Shown here piece after piece: positions 1-13,192 of a stretch of DNA of 64,000 bases. Positions within the stretch are counted from its first letter, which is position 1. Every line of letters starts with the position of its first letter. The stretch spans positions 5,929,366 through 5,993,365 of the forward strand of contig NC_088777.1 in assembly GCF_954871325.1 (NCBI RefSeq), written 5' to 3'. A program made the translations under genes and the position numbers. The notes beneath the pieces are model-generated. The model saw only the letters and a list, made by a program, of their open reading frames with translations. It made no database searches and was not told the DNA's origin. The DNA is from Gordionus sp. m RMFG-2023. Taxonomy: Eukaryota; Nematomorpha; Gordioida; Chordodea; Parachordodidae.

Positions 1-272
1 GTAGAAATTTGAAAATGGTAGATAAATATTACGCCACTAAAAGTTTGAAAATAATAAGTAAATATTACGCCGGAAAACTTGAAATCGAAATTAATTGATA
101 AAATAACTTAGTAGATAAATGTGATAATAAATGTAACTAAATATATATTTAAGAGATACGAATAAATATTAACAAATATAAATTAATAATATTTTTGAAA
201 AATATATCCGGCATCTGCATTTTTTGGCTTAGGGGGGGGGATTTGTTCTCCTGCCCCCTGCTGCGTACGCCA
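1..272. mobile_element. Right end of a hAT-like element cut by the window edge
   Basis: Bases about 60-230 align with 50020-50200, the right end of the 48330-50207 element (shared GATAAAATAACTTAGTAGAT and CCGGCAT.TGCATTTTTTGG). It ends near CTGCTGCGTACGCC, a hAT-like terminus. The left part lies outside the window. Confidence 0.6.
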
Positions 273-3200
273 ATGTAAACGTTTGTTTATTCCAGGAAAG
301 ACTATTTTTGGAGTAAAATTAGCCCGCCCTATAAACATCTTTACGAAAATAGCTTTTAAGATATTATTAATTTAGCAGCACTTCTAAGGATCTACCATTT
401 TTTTCTTTAAAGTACAAGAACAATTCCAAAAGTTAACGAGTAACTGTACCTCTCTATATGTTAGATATTTACAGCCCATTCCGTTAAATTTTTTACTCGG
501 CTCGATCCGTTATAGTTTTTTAAAAAAAATTGCCCGGCCCGTTAAAATCTCATGAAAAGTACACGCCTCGGGCCTTTAAATTCTTTCTTACGAATTTTCT
601 TGCCATCACATTTTTGATATCTGTATCTAATTCCAACCCCCCCCCCTCTCTCCTAAATGTCAATTAAAATTCTTACAACTTACTACAGTTGAGTAATGAC
701 TAGATGTCGGCCAATTCGGCTCAATATACAGGCGCATGCTAGAGAAAATCTGTTAACTTTAAAGAATTTTAATTTTCATAATAGTTTTCCTTTAAATCTG
801 AGCTGCTATATTTTTGAGGAAAAATCCCGAGACCAAGGTGATAACTCGGTTTAACCGAATTTTTAGCCGGCTAAAGATTGGCTTAAACAGTTAAAAATAC
901 ATTAATTACCCAACTATAATAACTATCCTTTATAGCTATCTATATTTCTACAAGCATTAAATCAATTGCGTTGTTTGATGTCTGTATTTTGTATTCGTAA
1001 TTGGATCTTATAAAATATAACTTGTTTAATTTTATAGCAATTTTACAATGGCAATTTTAGTTCTGACAGCTTTTAAATATAGAATAATTTATTTTCAAAT
1101 AGTATATTAATCAAAATATGTGCTTGAAATTAAAAAAAATATATATATCGAAACTTGAATGTCCGGGCTGGCCTATTAAAATTTAGAGAAAAATCTCAGA
1201 TTCGCGAGACCCTGCCTGATATTTTTTATTAGATTGTCTGGCCCAAGCCGAAATTTTTATATGTATGAATTGTCCCACCTGGCCCGTTAAAATCTCTTAT
1301 AAAATTTGATTTAAATGGCCATGAAGTACACGAATTATGTCAAAGGCTGCTGGGAAATCATTTATTTGCATGATCTAATCCCTAATAGTATCAAACTGAA
1401 CAGAGCTACTAGACAGACTAGCCCAATGGAAATGTGGAAGTAATGGGTCTAAAAATTAATTTCCCCAAAATTAAAATATGACAAATTATAACATTAAAAA
1501 TACAGTATGCTCTTGGCATTGATATGGAGGTGATAAAACGTTGGGGGGGGGGATTCTATTGTGCTGTGCACGTAAAAACTGGATTCATAAAAGATGTTGA
1601 GGGATTAAAGATATGTTGTTATCAGGTATAAACTTAAAAGTTGTTTAATCAATAATAATTAAATGAAATATGATATAAGAAAATATAAATTTACATATAC
1701 CTTGATTGATTGAATATTAATTAGATTAACAATTTTGACTGTATAAATTTAACAACAAAAATATAATAAATAAAATTAAATGAAGAACTTTAGCGGTTGA
1801 TCAAAATTACAAATTAGACATAAATTATTTACAAAATTAAAAATATATATTTTTTTAAGAAAGATTTTAAGCAACAAGTAACGTTTTGCACTAGTAAAAT
1901 TGGTGTTACTCTTTGCCTTTTGAAGCAAGTAACAAATGATGTTCCTTTTCCTCAAAAAAATATGCCATTATTTTCCTCAAAGTTATTTTACAGCACTATA
2001 ATATAATTGAGTCACTGGATCAGTTTTGTTACCTAGATGAAAGGTTAAATACCCAAGAAAATGCTGACCTCAATGTCTATGCAGGAATTAGTTGTAGTTG
2101 GAAAAGGTGAGGTATAATCCATAAAACATATGTCACTCAAAACTAAGGAATATATTTTTAAATTCAGATGCTATCCCAGCTATAGTAGATTGTGCAAATA
2201 TGGTGCATAAAATAATGGAACATGAAAAATGGAATGAACCTAAAACAATATAATTATATTGATGTCAAAAAAAGGCCAGAATATCATGGTTGAGTGTATA
2301 GAAAAGATGGGTATAGTACCTATTTTTGACTTTATACATGCACCATGTCTATCACGAGATTTATGTAAAATTAAGAAAATAACAATTTTGGAAAAAGATA
2401 GGGGTCGGAGGCAGAAAAGAAGATCTAAGAAAAATTAAGTAAATATAGAAAGATCTAAACATACTACTTTGAATGTGTTAAATGTATTTGACCAATATAG
2501 GAAAGCTACAAAGAATAAAAACATCTATAAACTGAATATATTACAAGTTAAATTAAGTTAAGAATGCTGTAATCTGTTAGTTAGTTATATTTCAGATAAT
2601 CAATTGATTAAGACTTGTGTTATCAAAAACCTGATAATTTTAAAAAATAGCTAAATCAAGATCTTACCCCAAATTACATACATTATTTAAGTCTAGATTC
2701 TGTCGAGTGTCAACCCTCTCTCATATATATGCAAGATTTAAAGGTTTAAGTTTTATTTGTTGAATAAAATCTTGTGTCAATCCTTTATTAAAAATTGACT
2801 AAGCTGGTAAAATTATTTTGAACATATTACATTAAAATAGTTCAAAGAATAAAAAAATATTCAGTTTGATTTGAGATGTAATTGAGGACAAATAATCAGA
2901 AATGTTAATCAAATTAAGTGCATCATAAAATTTCAGAAAAATACCTTAAAAAGTGGGTATTATTTTTAGAAAAATAGAAATTATTTAAAATAATGAAAAG
3001 AAGGGTAAAATAGAATACTATTAAAAAAGGAAGCTATTTTATTTTATATAAAATGAGATTCCATGTTCAATCCAGAATTACACTTTATACACTATATATT
3101 ACTTGACATATTCATATTGAACTGACATGAAATTTCTTGTATATACATATATTAATTTCAAACAATGTAAATTATCATAATCATTCTGAAAATCAGGCAT

Positions 3201-6200
3201 AAATGGGAAATAAGTAAAAATAAAGTTTAATATAATTTTATCTTTTTAATTTAAAAAATTCATTTAAGAATTTCTTAACTGTAGTGCAATTGAAAACGTT
3301 TATTAAAACTTTGATAAACAAGATATTTAATAATTAATGGTAAAGATAAATAGTTTAAAACTATAACTAAAATAATGTATAAAATAACTTGTGATTCAAT
3401 AAGTTGAGGTAAATTATCATTGTGCTTTTCATTAGCCATTAAATGGAATATTAGATTTTTGCTAAAAACAGAAGATTGAAAAGCTTCCAACGGATAAGAC
3501 AGAAGTTAAACAAATCACATGATTGGAGGCGCTAAATTTCACATGTCATAATGTCAATATTTTTGATTCTGTAAATATTAATTAAATAATTTTAAAGCAG
3601 AAGATTAAAATAAACCCTTAATTCTTTCTTTTTATTATTCTTATCTGGGTAATAAGATTTTGTCAGCTTCTGCAAAAATTTTCGATGAGATTTTTATGAG
3701 GAGTTATTTTAAGCTGACCATTTGGCTGATTCGGCGCCATTTGTGATTCCCAGGCTACACTCCCTCCCGTTCGAAGGCTGGGGTAGGGCGTAGCCCCAAT
3801 AGTAATTAATTCTTTGAAAAAAATAGAAAAAAAATTCAATTGAACTAAAATATAACAAAAATTAATTTACCAATTTGTCAAATAAAATTGCTCTTGATAG
3901 TTATTTGGTATTAGTTTTATCAGCAATTACCCCAGAGTCATTATTCGGAATATCTTTAATCTGCTTTTGCGCTGTATCCAATTATACCTTGCCATTAAAT
4001 ATCTCTAAATAAATATTTGTGCTCAATTTTATATAGATTATTTTACAATTGAAATTGCATCATTTAGCAGATATTTTAGTAGTACGTGAGAGTTAAATAT
4101 ATTCTTAGTTAAAATTAATGTTATTAAAAGTAAGTATTTTTATAGTTACTAGTTAAGATTAGAAGTTACACTTTTAAAAATGTTACTAGTTATTCTAATT
4201 CAAAAGTAGCTAGTTATATTGCAAGAGTTACCTTACCTTATAAATTATTTATACAACTCTTTATTTTTAATATAAATATTTAGGAACTACAAATTTATGT
4301 GATATCTATAAAATGTTATATACTATTTTTATAAAAAATATTATTACATATGTGAATAAAATAATAACGTCATTGAGTTATCAGGAAACTTATTTATTTT
4401 GCTAATATTTTAATCAAATTAATTTAAATTAATATACAATTAAGATAAATAGATAATTACCCCTAAAAAATATAACCCAAAGAATATTTATTTATATACT
4501 GTATAAAAATATAACATATAATAAATACTTTTTTTATCAAAAATTTAGCTATATAAATTTTTATTTGATTTTAAAAATAAACGATTTTCACTATAGGTGT
4601 CCAAAAAGGATATTAATTTTATCTATTGGTAAGCTTCCTTAGACTAAAAAAAACACTTTATGAGTGCTTGATGTAATTATATTTAATATAAAGTAATTTA
4701 AGAAACAATACACCAATAGTGACTTCCACAAACGGCCATTTTTTCCATTAACCTATATGTTTTTGAAATATCTTGGACCAAAATGGCATTTTACAACCGA
4801 AGCCGAAGAATTTTTATATACACCTCAAAAAATTCAAATAAAATTTTCTAGATATAATAATGGTTCCTTATTGGGAACGCAATTATGAAATTGTATTTTT
4901 AGTTTTATAGTAATTTAAATATTATGATGGTAGAGATTAAAAATATATATACACAAAGATACTGGTATCTACATACATATTAAAAATGACTTAGAAAGTG
5001 ACTAACTAATTTTGTCATTACATTTTTAAAAAGATTGGAGTCTTTTATTCCAAAGATGTAACTCTAGACTCCCTACGTCATTTCCGCGTTGGCCAGAAGT
5101 CTGCAATGAGGGGGTTTATTAATTTCTGAACGGATCCACGTTCGACGGTTTTTCAAAAAAAATTTACCCGCTCGCTCCATAATTTATATATAAATTTTGT
5201 TAAGCTCGCCCACCTGCCCAATATTTTTAATATTATTTGATTTTGTTGGCTTTTGACTTTTTATTTCTCTTATCTCAATATAATATTTACAAACTGATTA
5301 AATATTCAATATCATGGAGGGGGGGGGGGGTAATAATATTTAAGTGCATGCTTAATTCTGTTCATTTCGCCCACAAAATATTTCAGACCATATTATAGTT
5401 GCAGAGCTCTAGCTGGGATTCCCCTGATGAATAAAATATTAAATGATTCAATTATATTAATGTACATTTGGTTCAATATGCCGATTATTATTTCACCCCT
5501 CCCACTTTCCGATCTTCTTAATAACACTATTGTATCCTATGAAGTCAGGCCGAAAATGATATCGATTAAATATTCCCGGTAGATAAGAGCTTGCTGGGTT
5601 GTATATTACTTCCTAATTTAACCTTGCTCTTCATTTCTGCCTTCTTATTATACAGCATAAAAAAATTTATAAAAATTATTTAATATATTAAGGTCAACGT
5701 TGCATAATACTTGTATCAACTTATGCTAATTCTAATTTATAATAATATTTTATTCTATAAATTGAGCAATAAATTCAATAATAATAATAATAATATTAAT
5801 ATATATATATGTATGTAAACAATAATATTGCATTTAAAAACTTTATAAAATTGCGATTTATATAAAATATATATAAGAAAAAAAATTAGGATCAAAATAT
5901 TTGGTAAAATTTTTTTTTAAATGCACCTTAAATTGGTCGTGGTATAAATAAAAATATAAAATTAAGATAATTATATTAAACGATAAATATAACAAAATAA
6001 CTTTAAATAATTTAGAGTTATTTAAATAAACTTGAGTATGTTTGACAAAAAAAAATATATAACATTTTTTATCTCGGGAATAAGTGAATTTCAATTCATG
6101 TTTATTTAAATTATATTAAAACATTATAATTTATATTATCATTAATATAACTTTTTAACAACAAAAAATTGACTATTAAATAATTATTTTAGGTTTTTAA

Positions 6201-6343
6201 AACCGATGAATTTATAAGTAATTTAATTTGAGATTGCACGAAAATAACATACAAAAGAATGCTGGCGAAGATGCATATTTTTGTCATTTTAATATATAAA
6301 ATAATAATGATCGACATGTGACTTACGATTTAAAATCGCTTTT
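273..6343. other. Gene-free stretch
   Basis: No supportable gene. Contains GC-block fragments (470-570, 1155-1320), a possible transposase relic on the plus strand about 2040-2440 (many stops), the family E repeat at 5085-5400, and otherwise AT-rich DNA. Confidence 0.6.
5085..5400. repeat. CCCGCCC-type repeat (family E) with a poly-G run
   Basis: TCTGCAATGAGGGGG, CCCGCTCGCTCCAT, GCCCACCTGCCCAATATTTT, then a run of G and TTCATTTCGCCC. The same order recurs at 31615-31880 and 63700-63930. Confidence 0.5.
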
Positions 6344-6922
6344 TTATTGACGTTTGACGTAATTCGTCAATAAAAATTGAGTTTCGATCATGCCATTTAC
6401 CACATCCGATAAATGTTCTAAACTATTAACGTAGGCATCGATTATCAAAACGTCTCTTATCATTCTTTGACTTCTCTCCTTTAAAGGGAACACCATCAAG
6501 TTCGATATGCTAGTGTTGATTAGATCATTTCTATCATTATTCTTGTTTAGATTGGTGGTGGCTCTTTTTGTATTGATATTTAAATTGTATTTAGACGTAT
6601 CACAGTTGTATAACAAAAAAAGGATATCGTGAATCAAATTCGGACCCCCTCGAATATCATGATTATGATTATTATTTGGACGATTCGAATCATCGAAAAC
6701 ATCGCCCGCTATCGTGGGCGAATTTTTCTCATTGTATATGCGAAAAATTTTGAGAAATATTTTGAAATTGCATAGGATGAGCGTATTTTGAATGTTTATA
6801 TCCTGCATTTGATCAATGTATAATATGTCATGGTGAAGCATTGAATCCTTTTTTATCTCCCCGAAAATTTTTTGCACCGAATTTAAGAATTTGATTTTCG
6901 ACAATAAATAATCTTGCTTGGC
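6344..6922 (-). CDS. Unidentified protein, terminal exon
   Basis: Open for 192 codons to TAA. I place the acceptor at ACAAG|GCC (6922); the AG six bases further on (start 6916) keeps the same frame. Contains Asn/His and Asn/Lys low-complexity patches and ends SDVVNGMIETQFLLTNYVK. Confidence 0.6.
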   Translation of the reverse strand, partial: AKQDYLLSKIKFLNSVQKIFGEIKKDSMLHHDILYIDQMQDINIQNTLILCNFKIFLKIFRIYNEKNSPTIAGDVFDDSNRPNNNHNHDIRGGPNLIHDILFLLYNCDTSKYNLNINTKRATTNLNKNNDRNDLINTSISNLMVFPLKERSQRMIRDVLIIDAYVNSLEHLSDVVNGMIETQFLLTNYVKRQ

Positions 6923-7991
6923 CTTGTTTGTTTTTATTTTTTTGTAGTAAATTACGGATAAAATAATAAAGTAAATTGTATATATATAAGTCGTATATTG
7001 GGATATGGAATCTGTGAGGATTCGGAATCTCTCTATTTTAAATCCTTTACCTAGGAAATGCGATTTAACCGGAATCTATCATGTGTTGAGTATTTAAATT
7101 ATAGCCAATTTCAGCCATAAATATTTTAGTATTTTTTTTTTTTAATTTATAAGAAAAATGCATATAAAAAATTAATATAAATTAGGAGTAGTTCTAAAGT
7201 TCATGGCAAAATTGTTTAAAATTTTACTGTTTGGGTGACTCTATTCTATACATGCTGAAATACGATTCCTGTAAATATCAGATTTCTAAAAAATCTAAAA
7301 ATCGCCCAAATGATTTAAAATTGAGAGATTCCGAACAATACGACATATAAAATATATATGGTAAAACTTTAATATGCCGTGTTTGGAAGGAATGTATATA
7401 AATTGCGTTAGTTGATTCGATATGTCTTACAATTTTGAATAATCATTTAGTGTTAGGCGAATTTTTTTTTTATAAATTTGAAAAAGTCTAATTTGACCTA
7501 AAATGTATTCCAACTGGTGTTGTTAAACGGTTCGATTTGAAAACGGTTAACTCAATATTTTTAGATGACCCAAACCTTTGTGCATGAGTAATAACACTAT
7601 TTCCAACGTGTGCACATCTTGCCTTTTGAGAAGCATGTGGATTTATCTTATATCTTCTAATACTTAACATAAATTTTTGATTTGACGGTGTCTGGAATTT
7701 AGAGCCAGAGCAAAAAAAAATAGTCTAGGAATTTAGATCCAAAATTTCCGGTCAAATCAGGGTTTTCAAATTGTTTACGTATTCCATAAACATTAAATAA
7801 ATCAAAATACGAGGGTTTTTATCATCTTTTACTTTAAGGTTTTTCGATGCGGCCAGTTTCTCCGAATCGCATATTTTTCTCGCTTCGTCGTTATTTATCG
7901 GCGATTGCAGAATCAATTTCCAAACTGACAAATAGATATTTTCCGTTTCCACCTATAATTAAATATAAATAATAATATAATATAATATTGT

Positions 7992-8063
<72 letters not shown>

Positions 8064-8766
8064 TCCTTTTAAAAAATGAAGTAATTTTTACAACTGACGC
8101 AACAAAAATATTTTCCTCCCAAAAAAAAAATATAAACCATTTTTTGTAGGAGCGCCTTCGATTTTTCCTTTGAAACCAATAATCGGTCCCTAATTTTGGA
8201 TAGGGTGTCCAACTTGTGTATCATTTTTGATAATCTATCCGTTCCTTCGTTCTTATCTTCCGCAGTCGCCACAAACTTGTCATCACTTTTCAACTGAAAT
8301 ACCATGTTATTGAGACCGCACAAGGTGTCGTCGGCGCTGGAGGGTAGCGCATCGAGTGGATCTATTTTTTTAGGGCCCGATCGTCTCTTCTTTCTAATAA
8401 CGGCGGGAACTTCTTCGGTCAATTTGTTATCGTAGTGCCCATTAACTTTGGCAAATCGATCCGACTGGCCAGGGTATAAAGTGGGATTATTTTTGTAGGG
8501 TAGCTCACCTTCAAGAAAGTTATATCGCACGGTATCGCCCATAATCTTTAGATTTTGGGGGCGATCCATGTTTAAAATGGTTTTATCGATACTTTCCCCC
8601 GATTTTCCCGCGTATTCGTCATATTTATCGTTATCTTTGTCATTTTTATCCTTGGGATCTAGTTGTATACTCAGGGCCGAGGTGTATATGGCCAAAATGT
8701 TTCCGGCTAACAGATAATAATTCAGGATCCAACAGAAATTATGGTTCTTGGTGTCCACTCCGCTAC
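6344..8766 (-). CDS. Unidentified protein, last three exons
   Basis: Three open stretches on the minus strand join in frame through GT/AG introns of 185 and 856 nt and encode about 459 residues ending at TAA. The base composition is clearly less AT-rich than the surroundings. I do not recognise the family. The first part has a hydrophobic stretch (FCWILNYYLLAGNILAIY), then a charged Asp/Lys-rich linker, a basic patch (RKKRRSGPKK) and likely helices (LSKMIHKLDTLSKIRDRLL); the rest looks alpha-helical, as in HEAT/ARM-type proteins, with a low-complexity Asn/His patch. The 5' part must lie upstream (above 8766) and was not found; the first exon begins at an acceptor, not a start codon. Confidence 0.65.
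6985..7349. mobile_element. Inverted-repeat element (family G) in an intron
   Basis: TCGGAATCTCTCTATTTTAA near 7010-7040 is the inverse of the sequence near 7310-7335, and GTCGTATATTGGGATATGG at the left matches the inverse of CAATACGACATATA at the right. A non-autonomous element of about 365 bp inside the last intron of the unidentified gene. Relatives of its ends appear near 12160 and at 54775-55437. Confidence 0.7.
7500..7640. mobile_element. Family A MITE fragment
   Basis: GTGTTGTTAAACGGTTCG, AAAACGGTTAACTCAATATT and CCAAACCTTTGTGC match the left half of the family. Sits in the last intron of the unidentified minus-strand gene. Confidence 0.5.
7779..7952 (-). CDS. Unidentified protein, penultimate exon
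   Basis: 58 codons between acceptor TATAG and donor GTAAAC, phase 0 at both ends. Reads VETENIYLSVWKLILQSPIN then MFMEY. Reading past the donor soon meets a stop, so splicing is the more likely outcome, though this could instead be an alternative terminal exon. Confidence 0.55.
7991..8065 (+). repeat. (CTTT)n microsatellite
   Basis: About 75 bases of tandem CTTT in the 185-nt intron of the unidentified minus-strand gene. Confidence 0.97.
8138..8766 (-). CDS. Unidentified protein, internal exon
   Basis: Acceptor TTATAG, donor ATG|GTTTAT. 209 codons after two bases of a split codon; reads GSGVDTKNHNFCWILNYYLL near its start and KALLQKM at its end. A strong long open frame in AT-rich DNA. Confidence 0.65.
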
Positions 8767-10684
8767 CTATAAAAATCATATTTTTTTTATTTTTAAAAAA
8801 ATTTTTTTTAATATAAAAAAAAAGAAGCTTTTACTCAAATATTTATAAAAATAATTTAAATTAAAAAATTCATGGAAATTGTTTATAAAAAAAAATTTAT
8901 TGAATTGTCACCTAAGTCTGAGTCCCCGAAATATATTTGGATAAAAATATTTAAAAATGAATTAAAAAAAATTTTTTTTTGACTAGTTGTTTCATTTTCG
9001 GAAAAAATTTTAAAATAAATTTTATTTTTAAATCATTATTTTTTCATGGAATTGTCATTAAATTGTGATATATTAATTTATTTTTAAAAATGTATATCCT
9101 CTAAACTATACTTTTTTAAAATAATTATTTGAATATGCTAACTATTTTTAAAAAAATTTTATTGTAAATTTTTTTTTATTAACTTTCTTCTCTTCATTCA
9201 TTAAACTTCCTTATTCCTTTTTTTTTCCTTTTTCTTTTTATTTAATATTTTTCTTCCATTTGTTTCCCTTATTATTTAATATTTATTAAAATTTTTAAAT
9301 GTCTCCAAAAAATTAAAAAAATAAAAAGAATTTTCCGCCGATTCATTTTTAAGAGAAAAAAAAAATTATTGTAATTCATTTTTGACAAATGTTTTTCTTT
9401 TTAAAATATTAAATTAAAAGTTATGTGAATTTTAATTTATAAAAATTTAAAATATTATAAATTTAAAAAATGAGAATATATATATATATAATATAAAAAA
9501 ATAAAATGTTATGTTATGTTATGTTTACACATAAACTCCTGACTTTTGACTTATATAAGGGACTAGTGTTATTAAACTACCTATCTTTAGTCAACTATAA
9601 AACAGTTGAGCCATATTTTTTTATCCAGAAATATTCTAAGCAATCTTCACGTTTGAGACTCAACTTAGAAGCTTAATTCAATTTTTTTTTTAATCTAAAA
9701 GGCTTGACTGACACAATATAGATGGTCAAAATTAGGTGATTCAACAAACACTATAAGGGACCCGTTTTGGAGGCAGGTTGGAATTGAACCTCCCCCTGAA
9801 ATTTTTAGCTAATTATTATTTTTTTGAACCTATCTCAAACAAAACAAATCCTGAATACATTCCAATGATGTGTATTACAGTTTGCGTTATAAACTGTAAT
9901 AATTGATAAATTAAATGAAATGGAAAAGATGAATAAGCTTAATAATCAATCAGAATTTTTTTTCGATTTGTCTCATAATCACTCGATGTATATGTATATA
10001 ATATCAATAGTTCTTTTTCCTATAGTTTATAACTATATCATTTCGAGAGAGAAAAAAAAATAAAATATAAAGAAGCCCTAAAGAGTAAATTAGATTTTTG
10101 TAAAAATGATAGAAAATTTGTTTTTGTTTCGCGGGCCTAAATGTTTTACTTCTTTCTTTTTTTTTGGTAGGGGAAAAAGTATTTATATGGCTCCTTATTT
10201 TTGATTTGGGTTTATTTAATTTTTTTTTTGATTTTTTATGTTATCTCGACATCCATTTGGGGAAAAGGAAAAAATATTCATCATTTAGTGTTTTTTTTTG
10301 TTAATGATATATATATTAATTTAAACATAATTTATAGAATATTCTTTAGCCAGAGGATAAAAATAATAATAACTAGAGGTGTTGGTGTAAAAATAATTAT
10401 CTATATTATATAATATATAGAAATGGTGATATAAATCAGGGATATGAACCCGAATCTGGGTTCAAAAAGAATTTTAAAATGCATTTAATGGGAATTTTGT
10501 AAACAGAAACTTAATCGAAGCCGATTTTCCTAAGAGGGGTCGGAACCTGCCCCAGGTCCATTTTACCCCGCGTTTAATGAGTTGTCCTAAAATTGGTCTC
10601 GGTTAACTCGGTTTGGATCGGTCTTGGTTAACCTGGTTCGAGTTATGCGGTATCTTGTATTATATGTTAGCGGGAATGTGTTAC

Positions 10685-10915
10685 AGTGTCCGCATAAATT
10701 GAACGTTTAAAATGCAGCGTTTCAAAATCTAAATTTAAAAAAAAAAAACGTAAACCTAAATTAATGTCTACATTGAACCGTTAAATTTTATTATTTTTAT
10801 TGAAACGTCTAAAACAAAAAAATAATAAATGCTGTCCAATTTAAAAGATAGTGGTGCATTTATAAAATGCTATTATTTGCGTTTAGAAACGATGCGTTTA
10901 AAAAGTTCAAAAATT
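10685..10915. mobile_element. Palindromic MITE, family B, degenerate
   Basis: Left AGTGTCCGCATAAATTGAAC then GCAGCGTTTC, right AACGATGCGTTTAAAAAGTTCAA: inverse and related to the 10990-11144 element. Ends directly before the family C copy. Confidence 0.65.
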
Positions 10916-10922
10916 TATTTTT

Positions 10923-11410
10923 TGAAGGGTGTTTTTTTTCTTAAATTTAAAGATCCGATTTTACCGGAAATGGATTTCATCATGCTTAGAGTGCGCACAA
11001 ATTGAACGTTTCAACGCTGCGTTACAAAACGCAAAAACGCATTTTAAGTGCATTGGTTTAAATTGAGTACGTTTGCGTTTTATATTTTAAATTATTGATA
11101 TGCGTTTTAAAACGCTGCTTTGAAACGTTCAATTTGTACGCACTATTAGAATACCTATCTTCTGAATCGCGCATACAATGTTGTCGTTGACATTTGAGTC
11201 ATTTATAATATATATTTTTTTTCTTTTAAAAAAAACTATGAAAAAACTAAATATAAATTATATTAAGTTCAAAAGTTGGCGGGAAAATTGTCCGAAATTT
11301 ATAGGGTAGGTATTCAGAACATGTTGGAAATATATTTGCCAGTTGGAATCAGATTTTTGAATTTAAAAAAAATCGCGCTCAGAAAAATGATTTCAAAAAA
11401 ATAATATTGC
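10923..11410. mobile_element. Family C element interrupted by a family B element
   Basis: Left arm GATCCGATTTTACCGGAAATGG, right arm GGGTAGGTATTCAGAAC..., sharing CTATCTT.TGAATCG and AAATTATATTAAGTTCAAAAG with the other copies. Interrupted at 10990-11144. Confidence 0.7.
10990..11144. mobile_element. Palindromic MITE, family B
   Basis: 155 bp with termini AGTGCGCACAAATTGAACGT / ACGTTCAATTTGTACGCACT and AACGCTGCGTT-like inner repeats. TTAG stands on each side, one base away on the right. The class is not clear from the ends. Confidence 0.8.
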
Positions 11411-11787
11411 CATTAATATAGGAAATATAAGTCACTAATCCAAAATACACTCAAGATGTTTCCAAATCACGTGATTTAACACATCTGATATTAAAATATA
11501 CTATCAAAGATGCATAGACTACGGGAGATAACAGGGGATAGCTTTATCTAAGAGCACGAATTTTTCCTTATCAAAAAAATTTTGAACCGAATTTACCTTG
11601 AGATTTGAAATTTTGAACCCCGCTATAAAATGTATCGCTTCAAATAGTTCTAAAAAGGTTTTGCAAAGATATAAAGGTTCATGATAATTTGTTGTTTACC
11701 GAGCGACAATTTTAAATTTTATCACCTCAAAATAGAAAAATTAAAAAAAAATTTTTTTACAATTTTTGTTTTTGTTTTACTAATGAT

Positions 11788-11997
11788 GAGTGTTGTTAAA
11801 CGGCGCCAATTTTTAAAAACGGCTAACTCAGTATTTTATTTAGAAAATTATGACGCAAGCCTGAAGATCTTGCTCATAGATGGTACAAAAGTCTAGATAT
11901 CTATCAGCGAAATCTGGATGCTTATGCAGTTTTTTTTCTGGATTAAATTTAGAGTTGCCGTCATTAGCGGCTCAAAAAAAGGAGTTTAACAACACTA
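11788..11997. mobile_element. hAT-type MITE, family A
   Basis: 210 bp; GTGTTGTTAAACGGC at the left, TTTAACAACACTA at the right, exact 8-bp duplication CTAATGAT (11780-11787, 11998-12005) with the hAT nTnnnnAn pattern. Confidence 0.88.
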
Positions 11998-12296
11998 CTA
12001 ATGATGAATCAGCTGTTTAACACCAATTTCCTTGAGTTGGGTCACAATCAAAAATTCTAACATAAAGGTAGATAAAGGTATATACTCTATACATACTGAC
12101 ATTTATTTTTCGGAAGAAACAAAGGCAGAAGAGTAAGGGAGGGGAGCGGAGCGGATTTCATATCCCAATACGACATATATATATTTAATTGAATCACAGT
12201 TTAACTTAATAAAAAATATTTTAGAAACTCTTTTTTTAAAAAAATACAAAAAAATTTAAAAAAAAACATGAATAACGCTAGCGGCCCAATTGGAAC

Positions 12297-12474
12297 TAGT
12301 GTTGTTAAACGGCTCGGAACGATTTTTAAAAACGCCTAACTCAATATTTTAGCCGGAAAAATATTGATTAAGCCTGAGAAATTTGGCCAGGTATGAAGCA
12401 AATTTTTTTAAGCTCTCGTAATGTATTTTTTCTGGATAAAATATAGAAATTAGCCGATACGCTTAACAAAACCA
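12297..12474. mobile_element. hAT-type MITE, family A
   Basis: 178 bp; TAGTGTTGTTAAACGGCTCG at the left, eroded right end. Flanks ATTGGAAC / ATCGGAAC match at 7 of 8 bases, an aged target duplication. Confidence 0.8.
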
Positions 12475-12970
12475 ATCGGAACGTTTGGACTGTTCGAGCG
12501 TTTCCGTGTTTAATTTTTTTTTTAAACAGAGAAAAAATTTAAGATTTAAAATCATTCTCGCGCCCATTAGGTCAGTTGGAATGCTTGTTAAGAGGTTCTA
12601 TATTTTTTTAAAACGGCCAACCCAAATATGTTAGCCAAAATAATATTGTAATCCTGGAGATTTGGCTTCATATATGGCAAAAATTTCTGGATTATCTAAT
12701 TAACGAAATCTCGAGACTTGGGCCATATACTATTTTGAATATAAATCTGAATTTTAAAATGTGCCAATTCGAGCCGTTTAACAAACGCTACCCGAAAAGG
12801 TCTAAGAAAATAAGGAATTAAGCATCTTAACCCCCCCCCCCTAACAATATAATAAATTTGTAAGCTATTTATTTTTATATTTTTTTTTAACATTTGAAAT
12901 TGGAACGAATTAATAAAAAAATACAAAAAAAAATATTTCATAAATGATGCTTAAAAAACGGTTATTAACC

Positions 12971-13192
12971 AGTGATCTGCATCGGGTCTAATTTTTTAAA
13001 CCCAACCCGGCCCGAAATTTTTTAAAAAAAATTATAATTACCCAAAATAAAAGATATATGTTATAAGAGTTTCTATAAATAACAAATATTCTTATTTTAC
13101 ATAAAATATTCAACATAAAATTGATAAATTTAAGATATATTTTAAAAAAAAATTTCAAAGGCCCGACCTGACCCGACCCCGCCTAGTATTTT
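12971..13192. mobile_element. Family D-like GC-block element
   Basis: AGTGATCTGCATCGGGTCTAAT at the left; CCCGACCTGACCCGACCCCG at the right, AT-rich core. The left end is the inverse of the right end of the fragment at 23225-23362. Confidence 0.55.

Noticed and set aside
2040-2440. Plus-strand stretch resembling a transposase tail (GRRQKRRSKKN)
   Set aside because: Interrupted by many stops and without recognisable motifs; noted only as a possible relic.
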